This document shows positions 1 to 8,632 of a stretch of 64,000 bases of DNA, in pieces. This DNA is from UBA7328 sp002471345. GTDB lineage: Bacteria; Bacteroidota; Bacteroidia; Chitinophagales; Saprospiraceae. Within the stretch, counting starts at the first letter, position 1. Each line of letters begins with the position of its first letter. Location of the stretch: NCBI GenBank assembly GCA_964011275.1, contig CAXGOB010000016.1, positions 1-64,000 of the forward strand, in the 5' to 3' direction. Position numbers and translations under genes: made by a program. The notes beneath the pieces are model-generated. The model had not been told where the DNA came from, ran no database searches, and worked only from the letters and a program-made list of their open reading frames with translations.

Positions 1-1
1 G

Positions 2-1948
2 AGATTAGAAGCACAATTTTCTAAAAAAGAAATTCTACAATTTTATGCAGCTCATGCTCCTTTTGGTGGCAATGTAGTAGGATTAGAGACAGCTTCAAGA
101 AAGTATTACAATAAAAGTCCCAATGAGTTAAGCTGGGCCCAAATGTCAACACTATGTGTATTACCAAATGCCCCATCATTGATACGAATGGATCGTAATG
201 CTGACAAACTAATAAAGAAAAGAAATCAACTTCTTCAAAAGCTTTACGATTCTAATTTCATTGATCATATTGAATTAGAACTTTCTTTATCAGAAGACCT
301 AAACTATGGTCACTTTCCTATTCCTCATCATACACCTCACCTTCTAGCAAAAGCAAAAAAGGAAAGTAATACAGGAAGAATTAGAACAACATTAGATGGA
401 AGGTTACAAAAAAGGATGAATGACTTGTTAGATTATCATTATGGACTATTATCTCAAAAATCCATACATAATGCTGCAGTATTTATTATAAATACACAAA
501 CTCAAGAAGTAATAGCTTATTCAGGTAATATTCCTTCTACAACAGAAGAAGCTTCAGTAGATATGGTCTCTGCTCCACGGAGTAGTGGAAGCATTCTCAA
601 ACCTTTTCTATATGCCTCAATGATAGACCAAGGTTTCATGGCTCCCCATTCCTTTGTTCAAGATATACCCATCTTCATAGATGGATTCAATCCCAAAAAC
701 TATAATGACAATTTTGCTGGTATCCTTCCTGTATCTGTAGCATTAAGCCAATCTCTTAACGTCCCTTTTGTTCTCCTTCTTCAAGAATACGGTGTAGATA
801 AATTCCGAAGAGAATTGAATAATATTGGATTAACCACTATCAACAAAAGTGCAAATCATTATGGACTTTCTCTCATCCTTGGTGGTGCGGAAGTAAGGCT
901 AGATCAACTCACAACTGCTTATTCACATATGGGTAGACAGCTTTTTGATTATGATAACTTCAGAGGAAAATATAGTTCTAGCCTTTATCCTAAATCCCAG
1001 ATTATTTTGAATCCTTCTAAAAATAAAAGAAATACTCCTCGTCTCTCACGGCATCCAAAACAGTCATTTTCAGCATCGAGCATTTATCACACATTTGATG
1101 CTATGAAAAAAGTACTCAGACCAGGTACACATGGCGGTTGGGATGTCTTTCCATCCTCCAATGAAATAGCATGGAAAACGGGTACAAGTTATGGACACAG
1201 AGATGCTTGGGCAATCGGAGTTCATCCTCAATACACTATTGGAGTATGGGTAGGGAATGCAGATGGAGAAGGACGCGACGAAATCGTAGGAGTATCTACA
1301 GCTGGCAATATTCTCTTTGACGCATTCGATCGAATTTCTATGGAAGATGGATGGTGGGCTATTCCTTATGATGATATGGATCAAGTAGTCCTGTGCAAGG
1401 GCTCTGGCATGCTTCCTTCAGTACATTGTAATGACCAGATAAAAGAATGGGTGAGTAAATCCACATTTCAGTCTGATGTCTGTCATCATCATATCTCGGT
1501 CTTGACAGACTCCACCAAAAAATATGCTGTAAATCGCTTATGCTATGACATGGATAAGGCGCAAAAAGTATCCTATTTCAAATTTTCACCTCTAGTATCT
1601 AAATATTATAAACGTTTAAATGGAAATATTGCAGATTTTCCATCTCGTCACCCAGAGTGCGAAATTTTCACAAAAACAAGTGAAGAAATGGAACTCACTT
1701 ATCCAAGCCCTTCAGAACGCATTTATATACCAAGAGACTTCAATTCAAATCGACAAAAAATTGTTGCGCAATTGGAACATAGCGACCCAAAAGTAGAAGT
1801 GTTTTGGTATCTGAATGGTGAATATTTGGGGGCAACAAAAGATTTTCACACCATGTCATTCGATGGACAAGCAGGGGGTTATGCTTTACTTTGTATTGAT
1901 CAAAGCGGTACTCAAATAGAGAGAAACTTTGAGATAGTTGGAAAATAA
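2..1948 (+). CDS. pbpC: Penicillin-binding protein 1C, 3' part (5' end outside window)
   Basis: This is a bifunctional peptidoglycan synthase of the PBP1C class, which polymerises and cross-links the cell wall in the periplasm. The reading frame is already open at base 2, and the residues before the first internal ATG at 143 (for example QFYAAHAPFGGNVVG) are the end of the glycosyltransferase (GT51) domain, so the true start lies outside the window. The transpeptidase domain follows. It has SILK (catalytic Ser codon 590-592, in the context SSGSILKPF), SLN as the SxN motif, and KTGTS as the KTG motif. A C-terminal segment of about 90 residues matches the PBP1C-specific beta domain (BiPBP_C). 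An alpha-2-macroglobulin gene often sits next to pbpC in this phylum, but that side is cut off here. Confidence 0.93.
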   Translation, partial: RLEAQFSKKEILQFYAAHAPFGGNVVGLETASRKYYNKSPNELSWAQMSTLCVLPNAPSLIRMDRNADKLIKKRNQLLQKLYDSNFIDHIELELSLSEDLNYGHFPIPHHTPHLLAKAKKESNTGRIRTTLDGRLQKRMNDLLDYHYGLLSQKSIHNAAVFIINTQTQEVIAYSGNIPSTTEEASVDMVSAPRSSGSILKPFLYASMIDQGFMAPHSFVQDIPIFIDGFNPKNYNDNFAGILPVSVALSQSLNVPFVLLLQEYGVDKFRRELNNIGLTTINKSANHYGLSLILGGAEVRLDQLTTAYSHMGRQLFDYDNFRGKYSSSLYPKSQIILNPSKNKRNTPRLSRHPKQSFSASSIYHTFDAMKKVLRPGTHGGWDVFPSSNEIAWKTGTSYGHRDAWAIGVHPQYTIGVWVGNADGEGRDEIVGVSTAGNILFDAFDRISMEDGWWAIPYDDMDQVVLCKGSGMLPSVHCNDQIKEWVSKSTFQSDVCHHHISVLTDSTKKYAVNRLCYDMDKAQKVSYFKFSPLVSKYYKRLNGNIADFPSRHPECEIFTKTSEEMELTYPSPSERIYIPRDFNSNRQKIVAQLEHSDPKVEVFWYLNGEYLGATKDFHTMSFDGQAGGYALLCIDQSGTQIERNFEIVGK

Positions 1949-1950
1949 AA

Positions 1951-1980
1951 AATCATCGCTCAAATTAATGAACGATGATT
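1951..1980 (+). terminator. Possible weak terminator hairpin after pbpC
   Basis: The 8-bp arms AATCATCG and CGATGATT are perfect complements separated by 14 bases, starting 2 bases after the pbpC stop. No T-run follows directly (the next T-rich stretch is GGTTTTT at 1988-1994), so termination strength is uncertain. Confidence 0.35.
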
Positions 1981-2158
1981 ACGTCTGGTTTTTACGCCAT
2001 TTAAACCCCCTTAGAATGAAATAGTCCAAATCCGAAAGGATCTAGTTAAGCTTTATTTTTCGAAGCGTTATTGAGTGAAGTCTGGTGCCAAAGTGATACA
2101 CAAAGCTAACACTAAAACATATTATAAATTTACTTCATGTATAAATTTAACATATTAA

Positions 2159-3364
2159 TTAGTCTATTATTTTCTGCAATGCTTTATTTACCTGTTTTCC
2201 CAATTCAATTAAGTCATAATGAGTCTGCACTTTTTCTCTAATATTCGACTTTGACAAAACTATCTTGCCATCAACAATTTCTTCTATGCCTTTGAAGAAA
2301 TCTTCTTTTGTGTTGCATTTTAAAAAGTGCCTTTCATTTTCAGCATGAATACCCTCTATCCCAATTGTAGAGCTCAATACTATCTTACCAAGAGCCAATG
2401 CTTGTAAGATTTTTACACGCTGACCACTACCAGCAAATAAAGGAACAATCATCGCACTGTGGTTATTAATAAATGAAATGGCATCTGAAACTTCTTGATG
2501 AATTACAATCCCATTCAGGCTGAGCTCTCTTAATCGATTAGGCATATGCTTTCCAGCAATATGGAGCTCTACTCTATTCTTCAAATTCGAAGAATTTACT
2601 CTAGACCAAACTTCATCTATGAACCAACTCAATCCTTGTAAATTCGGCTCCCAATCTAAAGATCCGATAAAGCATATTTTAAAAATATCCCTCTCATCTA
2701 CGCTATCTTGGATTTTGTAATCATCAAGATCCAATCCAATTGGTACAACTTTGGATTTTGTTTTCACGCCTATATCTCTTATTCCTCTCTCGTCTTCAAC
2801 GCTAAGCGGGATTATTAAATCAGCCTTTTCCAATTGCCTTTTTTCATAGCGTTTTAATCTATGAGCTTGAGAGTGGTAGTACCAACTTTTCCATGTAGGA
2901 AGAAGATTGCTTAATCTTTTCCAAATTAGATGCTCAACATTGTGATTTCTAATTATCAATTTTGAATTAGAAACTAACCTTAGAGTATCAAGACAATGAG
3001 AAGAAAATATAGTCTCCATAAGGATAATATCAAAATTCGTCTCTTGTACTACTGATATCAACTCTCCCTCAAAATCATCAGATATCAAACGGTCTACATG
3101 AATTGGGTTTCTAGATAATAAAAGGTTAGAAAAAATGCCCTTAACACCAATTCTGTTATCTACAGAAACAAATCTGACTGACGAGTAATAATTCAAATGA
3201 TTAGAAATACTAGCTTCTTGCTTTTCATGCTTAATAGTATTCATTGCTAACAGAGACACCTCATTCCCCTGCAATACCAGCCCTTTCGCCATAGCGTATA
3301 CAGCAATCGCTTCGCCATCATGAAGTGGCCAAGGCACTTTCTTACATATTTGCAAAATTTTCAT
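2159..3364 (-). CDS. Glycosyltransferase family 4 protein
   Basis: A 401-residue cytoplasmic GT-B glycosyltransferase of the GT4 (GT1/WcaL-like) type. It probably moves a sugar from a nucleotide-sugar donor onto a glycolipid or surface polysaccharide acceptor. The C-terminal lobe opens with FIGSLDWEPN (residues 232-241) and carries PLFAGSGQRVKILQALALG (308-326), the usual GT4 donor-binding region, although the classical EGFG motif is replaced. There is no signal peptide or membrane segment. It follows the exporter gene at 3374-4318 by 9 bases on the same strand and is probably cotranscribed. The donor and acceptor cannot be told from the sequence, and no polysaccharide cluster surrounds it. 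Confidence 0.85.
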   Translation of the reverse strand: MKILQICKKVPWPLHDGEAIAVYAMAKGLVLQGNEVSLLAMNTIKHEKQEASISNHLNYYSSVRFVSVDNRIGVKGIFSNLLLSRNPIHVDRLISDDFEGELISVVQETNFDIILMETIFSSHCLDTLRLVSNSKLIIRNHNVEHLIWKRLSNLLPTWKSWYYHSQAHRLKRYEKRQLEKADLIIPLSVEDERGIRDIGVKTKSKVVPIGLDLDDYKIQDSVDERDIFKICFIGSLDWEPNLQGLSWFIDEVWSRVNSSNLKNRVELHIAGKHMPNRLRELSLNGIVIHQEVSDAISFINNHSAMIVPLFAGSGQRVKILQALALGKIVLSSTIGIEGIHAENERHFLKCNTKEDFFKGIEEIVDGKIVLSKSNIREKVQTHYDLIELGKQVNKALQKIID

Positions 3365-3373
3365 CTGATAGAA

Positions 3374-4318
3374 CTATACATTCCTTTTCCGTTTAGGCAG
3401 CCGATAATAGAGGCTTTTTCTGACAGCTTTTAGCTTGAAGTTAATTAGAACAACTCCAGTCAGCATGATCAATGCAGCTATCAATGATTGTATAGTTACC
3501 AATTCATCTCTAAACCACCAACCTAATAACAGAGCAATAATTGGATTCACATATGTAGCCGTTGAGACTTTATCGGGGGTCACATTTTTAAGCAAAAATG
3601 TGAAGGAAAGAAAAGCTACAACACTTCCGAAAATAGCCAAATACAACATTGCATAGTATGTGAATTCACTGAGATTAAAGAGATTTACATTTGATAAATC
3701 ATCAAACATAAAACTCATGATAAGCGTAAAGAGAGATCCAGAAGTAAACTGAATGAATGTATTTACTAAAAATGATTTGGGCATATCAGCTTTACTAATA
3801 AAAATACTGCCTATGCCCCATGAAAAAAGACACCCTACAATTGCCAAAATAGCAAACCACTGATCTGGATCAGCTAGTATTCCATTTTGACTTACCAAAA
3901 GATAGATACCAATTATCCCAAGAGCAACTCCAAAAAACACTTGACTTGATGGCTTCTTTTTGTCTGATATCCACATCATAAAAACCACCAAAAGTGGCTG
4001 TGCTGAAATTAGTAACGCAGTAAATCCAGAATCTAAATATTGCAAGACCCATGAAGTGACTCCAGAACCAATACCAAGCATCATCGTACCAGCCAGCATG
4101 GAATTTTTGACTTTTCTAATATCAATATCTTTGAATTGGCGGAAAGCCAAGGAAATCAAAAGAAGAATAATGGCTGCAATAAAAAATCTAAGAAAGGCGG
4201 TAAGATATGGCGGAATCTCTTCTATCACATAGGTCAGCACTAGGTATGTAGAGCCCCACACTACATAGATGATAAAAAATGAAATACCTATAAGGAGCCC
4301 CTTTTTGTCCATACTCAT
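3374..4318 (-). CDS. EamA-family (DMT superfamily) transporter
   Basis: A 314-residue inner-membrane protein with about ten hydrophobic helices arranged as two tandem EamA repeats, the standard drug/metabolite transporter build. The first repeat begins with VWGSTYLVLTYVIEEIPPYL, a typical EamA signature (helix 1-2 region with WG[ST]). The second begins near residue 155 (SWGIGSIFISKADMP). The C-terminal tail is basic. Family members export amino acids or small metabolites, but substrate cannot be assigned. It is the first gene of a leftward pair with the glycosyltransferase and is divergent from the acyl-CoA racemase gene at 4485. An alternative start two codons inside (second Met) is possible. 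Confidence 0.88.
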   Translation of the reverse strand: MSMDKKGLLIGISFFIIYVVWGSTYLVLTYVIEEIPPYLTAFLRFFIAAIILLLISLAFRQFKDIDIRKVKNSMLAGTMMLGIGSGVTSWVLQYLDSGFTALLISAQPLLVVFMMWISDKKKPSSQVFFGVALGIIGIYLLVSQNGILADPDQWFAILAIVGCLFSWGIGSIFISKADMPKSFLVNTFIQFTSGSLFTLIMSFMFDDLSNVNLFNLSEFTYYAMLYLAIFGSVVAFLSFTFLLKNVTPDKVSTATYVNPIIALLLGWWFRDELVTIQSLIAALIMLTGVVLINFKLKAVRKSLYYRLPKRKRNV

Positions 4319-4484
4319 TTGAATGGTGAATGTACAGAGAGCAAGTCATTTTTCACATCACTTTGAGCAGATAAAAATGCTAATAATTATCAGAAATCAG
4401 AACTAGTTAAAGAAATCATAGCTGATGTCCGATCTCTAATTGTCAGTGCTTAGATTTATAAAATAAATCTTAAAAATTTGAAAT

Positions 4485-5576
4485 ATGGGGCCACTTAAAG
4501 GAATAAAGGTTATTGAAATGGCTGGGATTGGACCGGGACCATTTGCTGGAATGTTATTAGCTGACATGGGAGCAGAAGTCATAACTATAGAGAGAAAAAA
4601 AGATGAAAAAGGAATTAGGTTACCTGACTGTAGTAGACGAGGCAAAAAGTCGATAGTATTGAATCTTAAAAGCCCAGAGGGGATAAATACTCTACTGAAA
4701 CTAGTAGAAAAGGCAGATGTACTTTTTGAAGGGTTTCGACCTGGAGTCATGGAGCGATTAGGTATAGGACCTGATGAATGCATGTCTAAAAACCCTAAAC
4801 TCATATATGGCCGTATGACAGGATGGGGCCAAACTGGGCCACTTGCTCATGCAGCAGGGCATGACATTAATTATATATCAATAACGGGAGCACTTTATGC
4901 AACAGGAAGACCAAATGAGAATCCTGTACCACCTCTAAATTTGGTAGGTGATTTTGGTGGAGGCGGTATGTTTTTAGTGACTGGCATACTAGCAGCTCTT
5001 CTTGAAGCTCAAAAATCTGGTAAAGGACAAGTTGTGGATGCTGCGATGACCGATGGATCAGCTGTCCTAATGGCTATGATTAATTCTCTTCACGCCATGG
5101 GAATCTGGTCTTCAAAAAGAGGCTCCAATCTTCTTGACTCAGCTGCACATTTTTACGATACTTACAAAACTAAAGATGATAAATATGTGTCCATAGGCTC
5201 AATTGAGCCTCAGTTCTATTCTCTACTTATAGAAAAGGCAGGCCTTGACAAGGAATATTTTAAAAATCAAATGGATCAAGGCAAATGGCCAGAAATGAAA
5301 GAAAAAATTGCAGAAGTGTTGCTAACTAAAACGCAGAAAGAATGGTGTGACATAATGGAAGGTACAGATGTATGTTTTGCACCCGTATTGGATTTTATAG
5401 AATCTCAAAAACATCCACATAATGTGGCTCGTAAAACCTATGTCAAAGTAGATGGGATGACACAACCCGCACCAGCTCCAAGATTCAGCAGAACAGAAAG
5501 TGAAGTGCTTTTTGGATCTAGAGCCGCAGGAGAAGACACAGAGCAGGTACTGAAATCTTGGAATATCACTGAATAA
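4485..5576 (+). CDS. CaiB/BaiF family, alpha-methylacyl-CoA racemase
   Basis: A 363-residue enzyme closely resembling alpha-methylacyl-CoA racemase (AMACR/MCR), which inverts the 2-methyl centre of acyl-CoA esters so that branched fatty acids or sterol side chains can enter beta-oxidation. Residues corresponding to the M. tuberculosis MCR active site are present at the same numbers: Arg91, His126 (GHDINY), Asp156 (VGDFGGGG) and Glu241 (SIEPQF). The family opening (GPLKGIKVIEMAGIGPGPF) supports the ATG at 4485. The neighbouring gene 17 bases downstream is a 3-hydroxyacyl-CoA dehydrogenase-like SDR, so the two probably form a branched-chain acyl-CoA unit. A CoA-transferase is the alternative, but the conserved Asp in position for covalent catalysis in transferases is less well matched than the racemase set. 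Confidence 0.9.
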   Translation: MGPLKGIKVIEMAGIGPGPFAGMLLADMGAEVITIERKKDEKGIRLPDCSRRGKKSIVLNLKSPEGINTLLKLVEKADVLFEGFRPGVMERLGIGPDECMSKNPKLIYGRMTGWGQTGPLAHAAGHDINYISITGALYATGRPNENPVPPLNLVGDFGGGGMFLVTGILAALLEAQKSGKGQVVDAAMTDGSAVLMAMINSLHAMGIWSSKRGSNLLDSAAHFYDTYKTKDDKYVSIGSIEPQFYSLLIEKAGLDKEYFKNQMDQGKWPEMKEKIAEVLLTKTQKEWCDIMEGTDVCFAPVLDFIESQKHPHNVARKTYVKVDGMTQPAPAPRFSRTESEVLFGSRAAGEDTEQVLKSWNITE

Positions 5577-5593
5577 AATAAAAAGAAAAATCT

Positions 5594-6364
5594 ATGGATA
5601 TAGAAGGAAAAGTAGCCATTGTCACAGGAGGAGCTTCAGGCTTGGGTGAAGCTACAACCAAAAATCTGGTAAATAAAGGAGCAAAAGTGCTTGTGATGGA
5701 TCTTAATCTTGATAGAGGCAAAGCATTAGTAGAAGGATTGGGAAAGGAAAATGTCCTATTTGATAAAACTGATGTCACTAGTGAAAGTCAGGTTAAAGAA
5801 GCTCTTTCCAGAGCAGTCAAAGAATTTGGAACTGTACATATTTGTGTGAATTGTGCAGGAATAGGATCAGGTCAAAAAACAGTAAACAAGAATGGTGCAC
5901 ATGATCTTGCGACTTTTGAAAAAGTCATAAAAGTCAATCTGATTGGCACTTTCAATGTACTTCGTTTATGCGCCGAAATCATGCAAAACAATGATCCAGA
6001 CCAAAATGGAGAGAGGGGTGTTATTATCAATACTGCTAGTGTTGCAGCTTTTGATGGACAGGTAGGTCAAGTCGCTTATTCGGCATCTAAAGGAGGAATC
6101 GTTGGAATGACCTTGCCTACTGCTAGAGATTTAGCAAGATCGGGAATAAGATGTATGACCATTGCACCTGGATTATTTATGACCCCACTATTTAATGGTC
6201 TTCCTGAAGAAGCAATTGCATCATTAGAAAGCCAAGTACCTTTTCCTTCACGACTTGGAAAGCCTGATGAGTATGGTAAAATGGTTGAATCTATAGTAAC
6301 AAATCCAATGCTTAATGGTGAAGTCATAAGACTTGATGGTGCAATAAGAATGGCCCCGAGATAA
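5594..6364 (+). CDS. SDR-family 3-hydroxyacyl-CoA dehydrogenase (HSD10-like)
   Basis: A 256-residue short-chain dehydrogenase. It has the NAD-binding TGGASGLG at residues 11-18 and an Asp at the end of beta-2 (VMDLN), which favours NAD over NADP. It also has NCAG (86-89), Asn115, and the catalytic Ser149, Tyr162 and Lys166 (YSASK). The long run INTASVAAFDGQVGQVAYSA is characteristic of type II 3-hydroxyacyl-CoA dehydrogenase (17-beta-HSD10), which oxidises 2-methyl-3-hydroxyacyl-CoA. The link with the racemase gene just upstream supports a role in branched-chain acyl-CoA degradation. No acyl-CoA dehydrogenase or thiolase gene is nearby, so the rest of the pathway must be encoded elsewhere. 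Confidence 0.9.
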   Translation: MDIEGKVAIVTGGASGLGEATTKNLVNKGAKVLVMDLNLDRGKALVEGLGKENVLFDKTDVTSESQVKEALSRAVKEFGTVHICVNCAGIGSGQKTVNKNGAHDLATFEKVIKVNLIGTFNVLRLCAEIMQNNDPDQNGERGVIINTASVAAFDGQVGQVAYSASKGGIVGMTLPTARDLARSGIRCMTIAPGLFMTPLFNGLPEEAIASLESQVPFPSRLGKPDEYGKMVESIVTNPMLNGEVIRLDGAIRMAPR

Positions 6365-6420
6365 GATATGGCTTGACCCTAATTTGAATAACAGATTTTT
6401 TTCTATTCAATATATCCAAA

Positions 6421-7356
6421 GTGAATATTCAGCAAAGATTAAATATCAAATTTCCATTAGTTATTGATGGAGGTTTATCGAATGAATTAGAAAATCAGGG
6501 TTGCGATCTCAATCATAAATTATGGACAGCCCGTCTACTTGATTCTCATGTTCAAGCAATAAAGAATGTACATCTTAATTATATGAGAGCAGGTGCTCAA
6601 TGTATCGCCTCAGCTAGTTATCAGGCAAGTATTCCTGGTTTAATAGAAAATGGATATTCAAAGAAGGAAGCAAAAGCCCTATTGAACAAAAGTATCATTC
6701 TTGTCAAAGAGACAAGAGAAGCATATTATAAAGAAAAAGGAAAAGAAGAAGATGTTTATATTGTTGCTAGCATAGGTCCATATGGTGCTTATAAAGCTGA
6801 CGGCTCTGAATATAGAGGCAATTATGGATTGAGTTTCAATGACTTAAAAGAGTTTCATCAAGAGAGGCTAGAAATATTCGATAAATCAGTAGCCGATATA
6901 ATCGCATTTGAGACTATTCCAGATAAAATAGAAGCTGAAGTAATTGCTGAGTTAACTATGAATTGCGATAAACCATGCTGGGTGTCCTTCTCATGCAAAG
7001 ATGATCAACATATTTCAGACGGCACTCCAATATCCAAAGTTGCAAATCTCTTTGCTGACCACCCATCTTTTTTCGCTATTGGAGCGAATTGTATTCCTCC
7101 AGACTTTGTACCTGGAATTATAGCATCTCTTAAAGAATATACCAAAGAAAAACACATTATTATTTACCCGAATTCTGGAGGATACTATGATAGTAAGGGT
7201 AAAAAGTGGTATGCAAATAATGAGAAGTTTGCATTAAAAAACCATGTAGATCTTTGGAGAAAATTGGGCGCTGATATCATAGGTGGATGCTGTAAAATTG
7301 GATCAAGTGAAATAGCAGAACTGAAATCACATATAAATTCTCAGAAGTCCTCATAG
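6421..7356 (+). CDS. mmuM: Homocysteine S-methyltransferase (MmuM type)
   Basis: A 311-residue single-domain zinc enzyme that transfers a methyl group from S-methylmethionine (or S-adenosylmethionine) to homocysteine, giving methionine. Three zinc-ligand cysteines are visible: one in GANC (about residue 223) and the CC pair in GGCC (290-291). The N terminus VIDGGLSNELENQG matches the family start. The gene begins with GTG. It lies 56 bases after the HSD10-like gene on the same strand and could share its transcript, although the functions are not obviously related. The cobalamin-dependent MetH domain structure is absent. Confidence 0.9.
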   Translation: MNIQQRLNIKFPLVIDGGLSNELENQGCDLNHKLWTARLLDSHVQAIKNVHLNYMRAGAQCIASASYQASIPGLIENGYSKKEAKALLNKSIILVKETREAYYKEKGKEEDVYIVASIGPYGAYKADGSEYRGNYGLSFNDLKEFHQERLEIFDKSVADIIAFETIPDKIEAEVIAELTMNCDKPCWVSFSCKDDQHISDGTPISKVANLFADHPSFFAIGANCIPPDFVPGIIASLKEYTKEKHIIIYPNSGGYYDSKGKKWYANNEKFALKNHVDLWRKLGADIIGGCCKIGSSEIAELKSHINSQKSS

Positions 7357-7446
7357 AAGAAACAGATTCAATATCTCTTTGTAACCTTACTATAATGACC
7401 AGTTGAGACCTAATGCCTTTCTTTGCGTCTCATTAGTAAAAGTCAT

Positions 7447-8358
7447 ATGCGAGCATTGGTTATATCAGGTGGAGGAAGTAAGGGAGCATTTGCAGGGGGT
7501 GTTTCAGAGTTTCTGATTAATGAACTAAAGCTCAAATATGATATTTTAATTGGCACCTCAACAGGGAGTCTTTTGGTTCCTCAATTGGCTATAGGAGAAG
7601 TGGATGCTATTAAATATGCTTTCTCCAATGTGACGAACAAAGACATCTATAGTGTTTGTCCTTTCAGAGTAATGCGAACCAAAGACGGCGCTTTCCGAAC
7701 CAAAATGAACCACTCCAATATATTGAGGATGTTTCTAAGAGGTAAAAAAACTTTTGGTGAACATAAAACGCTCCTTAAAACTATAAAAAACACTATCCCT
7801 CGAGCCCACTTTGATAGAATTCAACATAGTGGCAAGAAAGTAATTGCCTCTGTATCTAATCTTACTCGCAATATCGTAGAATACAAATATGCTTCAGACT
7901 GTACTTACGAAGACTATATGGAATGGATGTGGACAAGTGCCAGTTTTGTACCATTTATGGGAATAGTAGACAAGAATGGATATGAATATGCAGATGGAGG
8001 ATTCGGCAGTTTGGTACCCGTGGAAGAAGCAATAAATGCTGGAGCTACAGAAGTAGATGTAATAGTACTTAATCCCAAGTACAGTATACCTGAACCAAGA
8101 AGCACTAAAAATGCTTTTGATGTAATTATGCGAACATTAGAATTCATGCACTATCGCATAGGTAGGCATGATGTATACATTGGTCACTTGCAAAGTGTAT
8201 ATGACGACACAGTTCATGTCAATTTTATTTATACCCCTCGTCTCCTTACAGACTATTCATTCTTATTTGATCCGCCACAGATGAAACAATGGTGGCAGGA
8301 AGGTTTTGATCATGCTCGAAAATTATATGATGATGGGGATTTATTTACATCATACTGA
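7447..8358 (+). CDS. Patatin-like phospholipase, soluble
   Basis: A 303-residue patatin-domain lipid acyl hydrolase. It has the oxyanion loop GGGSKG (residues 8-13), the nucleophile elbow GTSTG (Ser38) and the catalytic Asp in ADGGFG (about residue 186). I start it at the ATG at 7447 because patatins open directly with the first beta strand (MRALVISGGG). The upstream TTG at 7423 would add eight residues with no family match. There is no signal peptide or membrane segment, so it is probably cytoplasmic. Substrate may be phospholipid or storage lipid. A second, membrane-embedded patatin is encoded at 27450. Confidence 0.88.
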   Translation: MRALVISGGGSKGAFAGGVSEFLINELKLKYDILIGTSTGSLLVPQLAIGEVDAIKYAFSNVTNKDIYSVCPFRVMRTKDGAFRTKMNHSNILRMFLRGKKTFGEHKTLLKTIKNTIPRAHFDRIQHSGKKVIASVSNLTRNIVEYKYASDCTYEDYMEWMWTSASFVPFMGIVDKNGYEYADGGFGSLVPVEEAINAGATEVDVIVLNPKYSIPEPRSTKNAFDVIMRTLEFMHYRIGRHDVYIGHLQSVYDDTVHVNFIYTPRLLTDYSFLFDPPQMKQWWQEGFDHARKLYDDGDLFTSY

Positions 8359-8632
8359 TATGATTTAAGGGTCGATTTCTAACTAAGACCTCTAAATATT
8401 AATGATTACCCTAATACAAAAATTTCATTTCGGGGAGAAACCACTATAAAAATGGCCTCAATCCTTACTTTCTTGCATAAATAATGATAGAAAGAATTTC
8501 GTCCAGAATAAATTTTACGTGTCTCTTCAATATGATACCTGCATACCCTAAAAATTAAACTTTATGAAAATTGAGTACAAAACAGAATAATGTTCCTTAT
8601 TACTTCAGAAATATGAAATAACCTTTACTCTA

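Noticed and set aside
143..1948. Start of the first gene at the ATG at 143
   Set aside because: The frame is already open at base 2 and reads as the end of the glycosyltransferase domain, so the ATG is internal and the gene starts before the window.
8359..8632. A gene in the 274-base gap before the DUF1800 gene
   Set aside because: No frame of useful length or clear promoter was seen; the gap is A+T-rich spacer.
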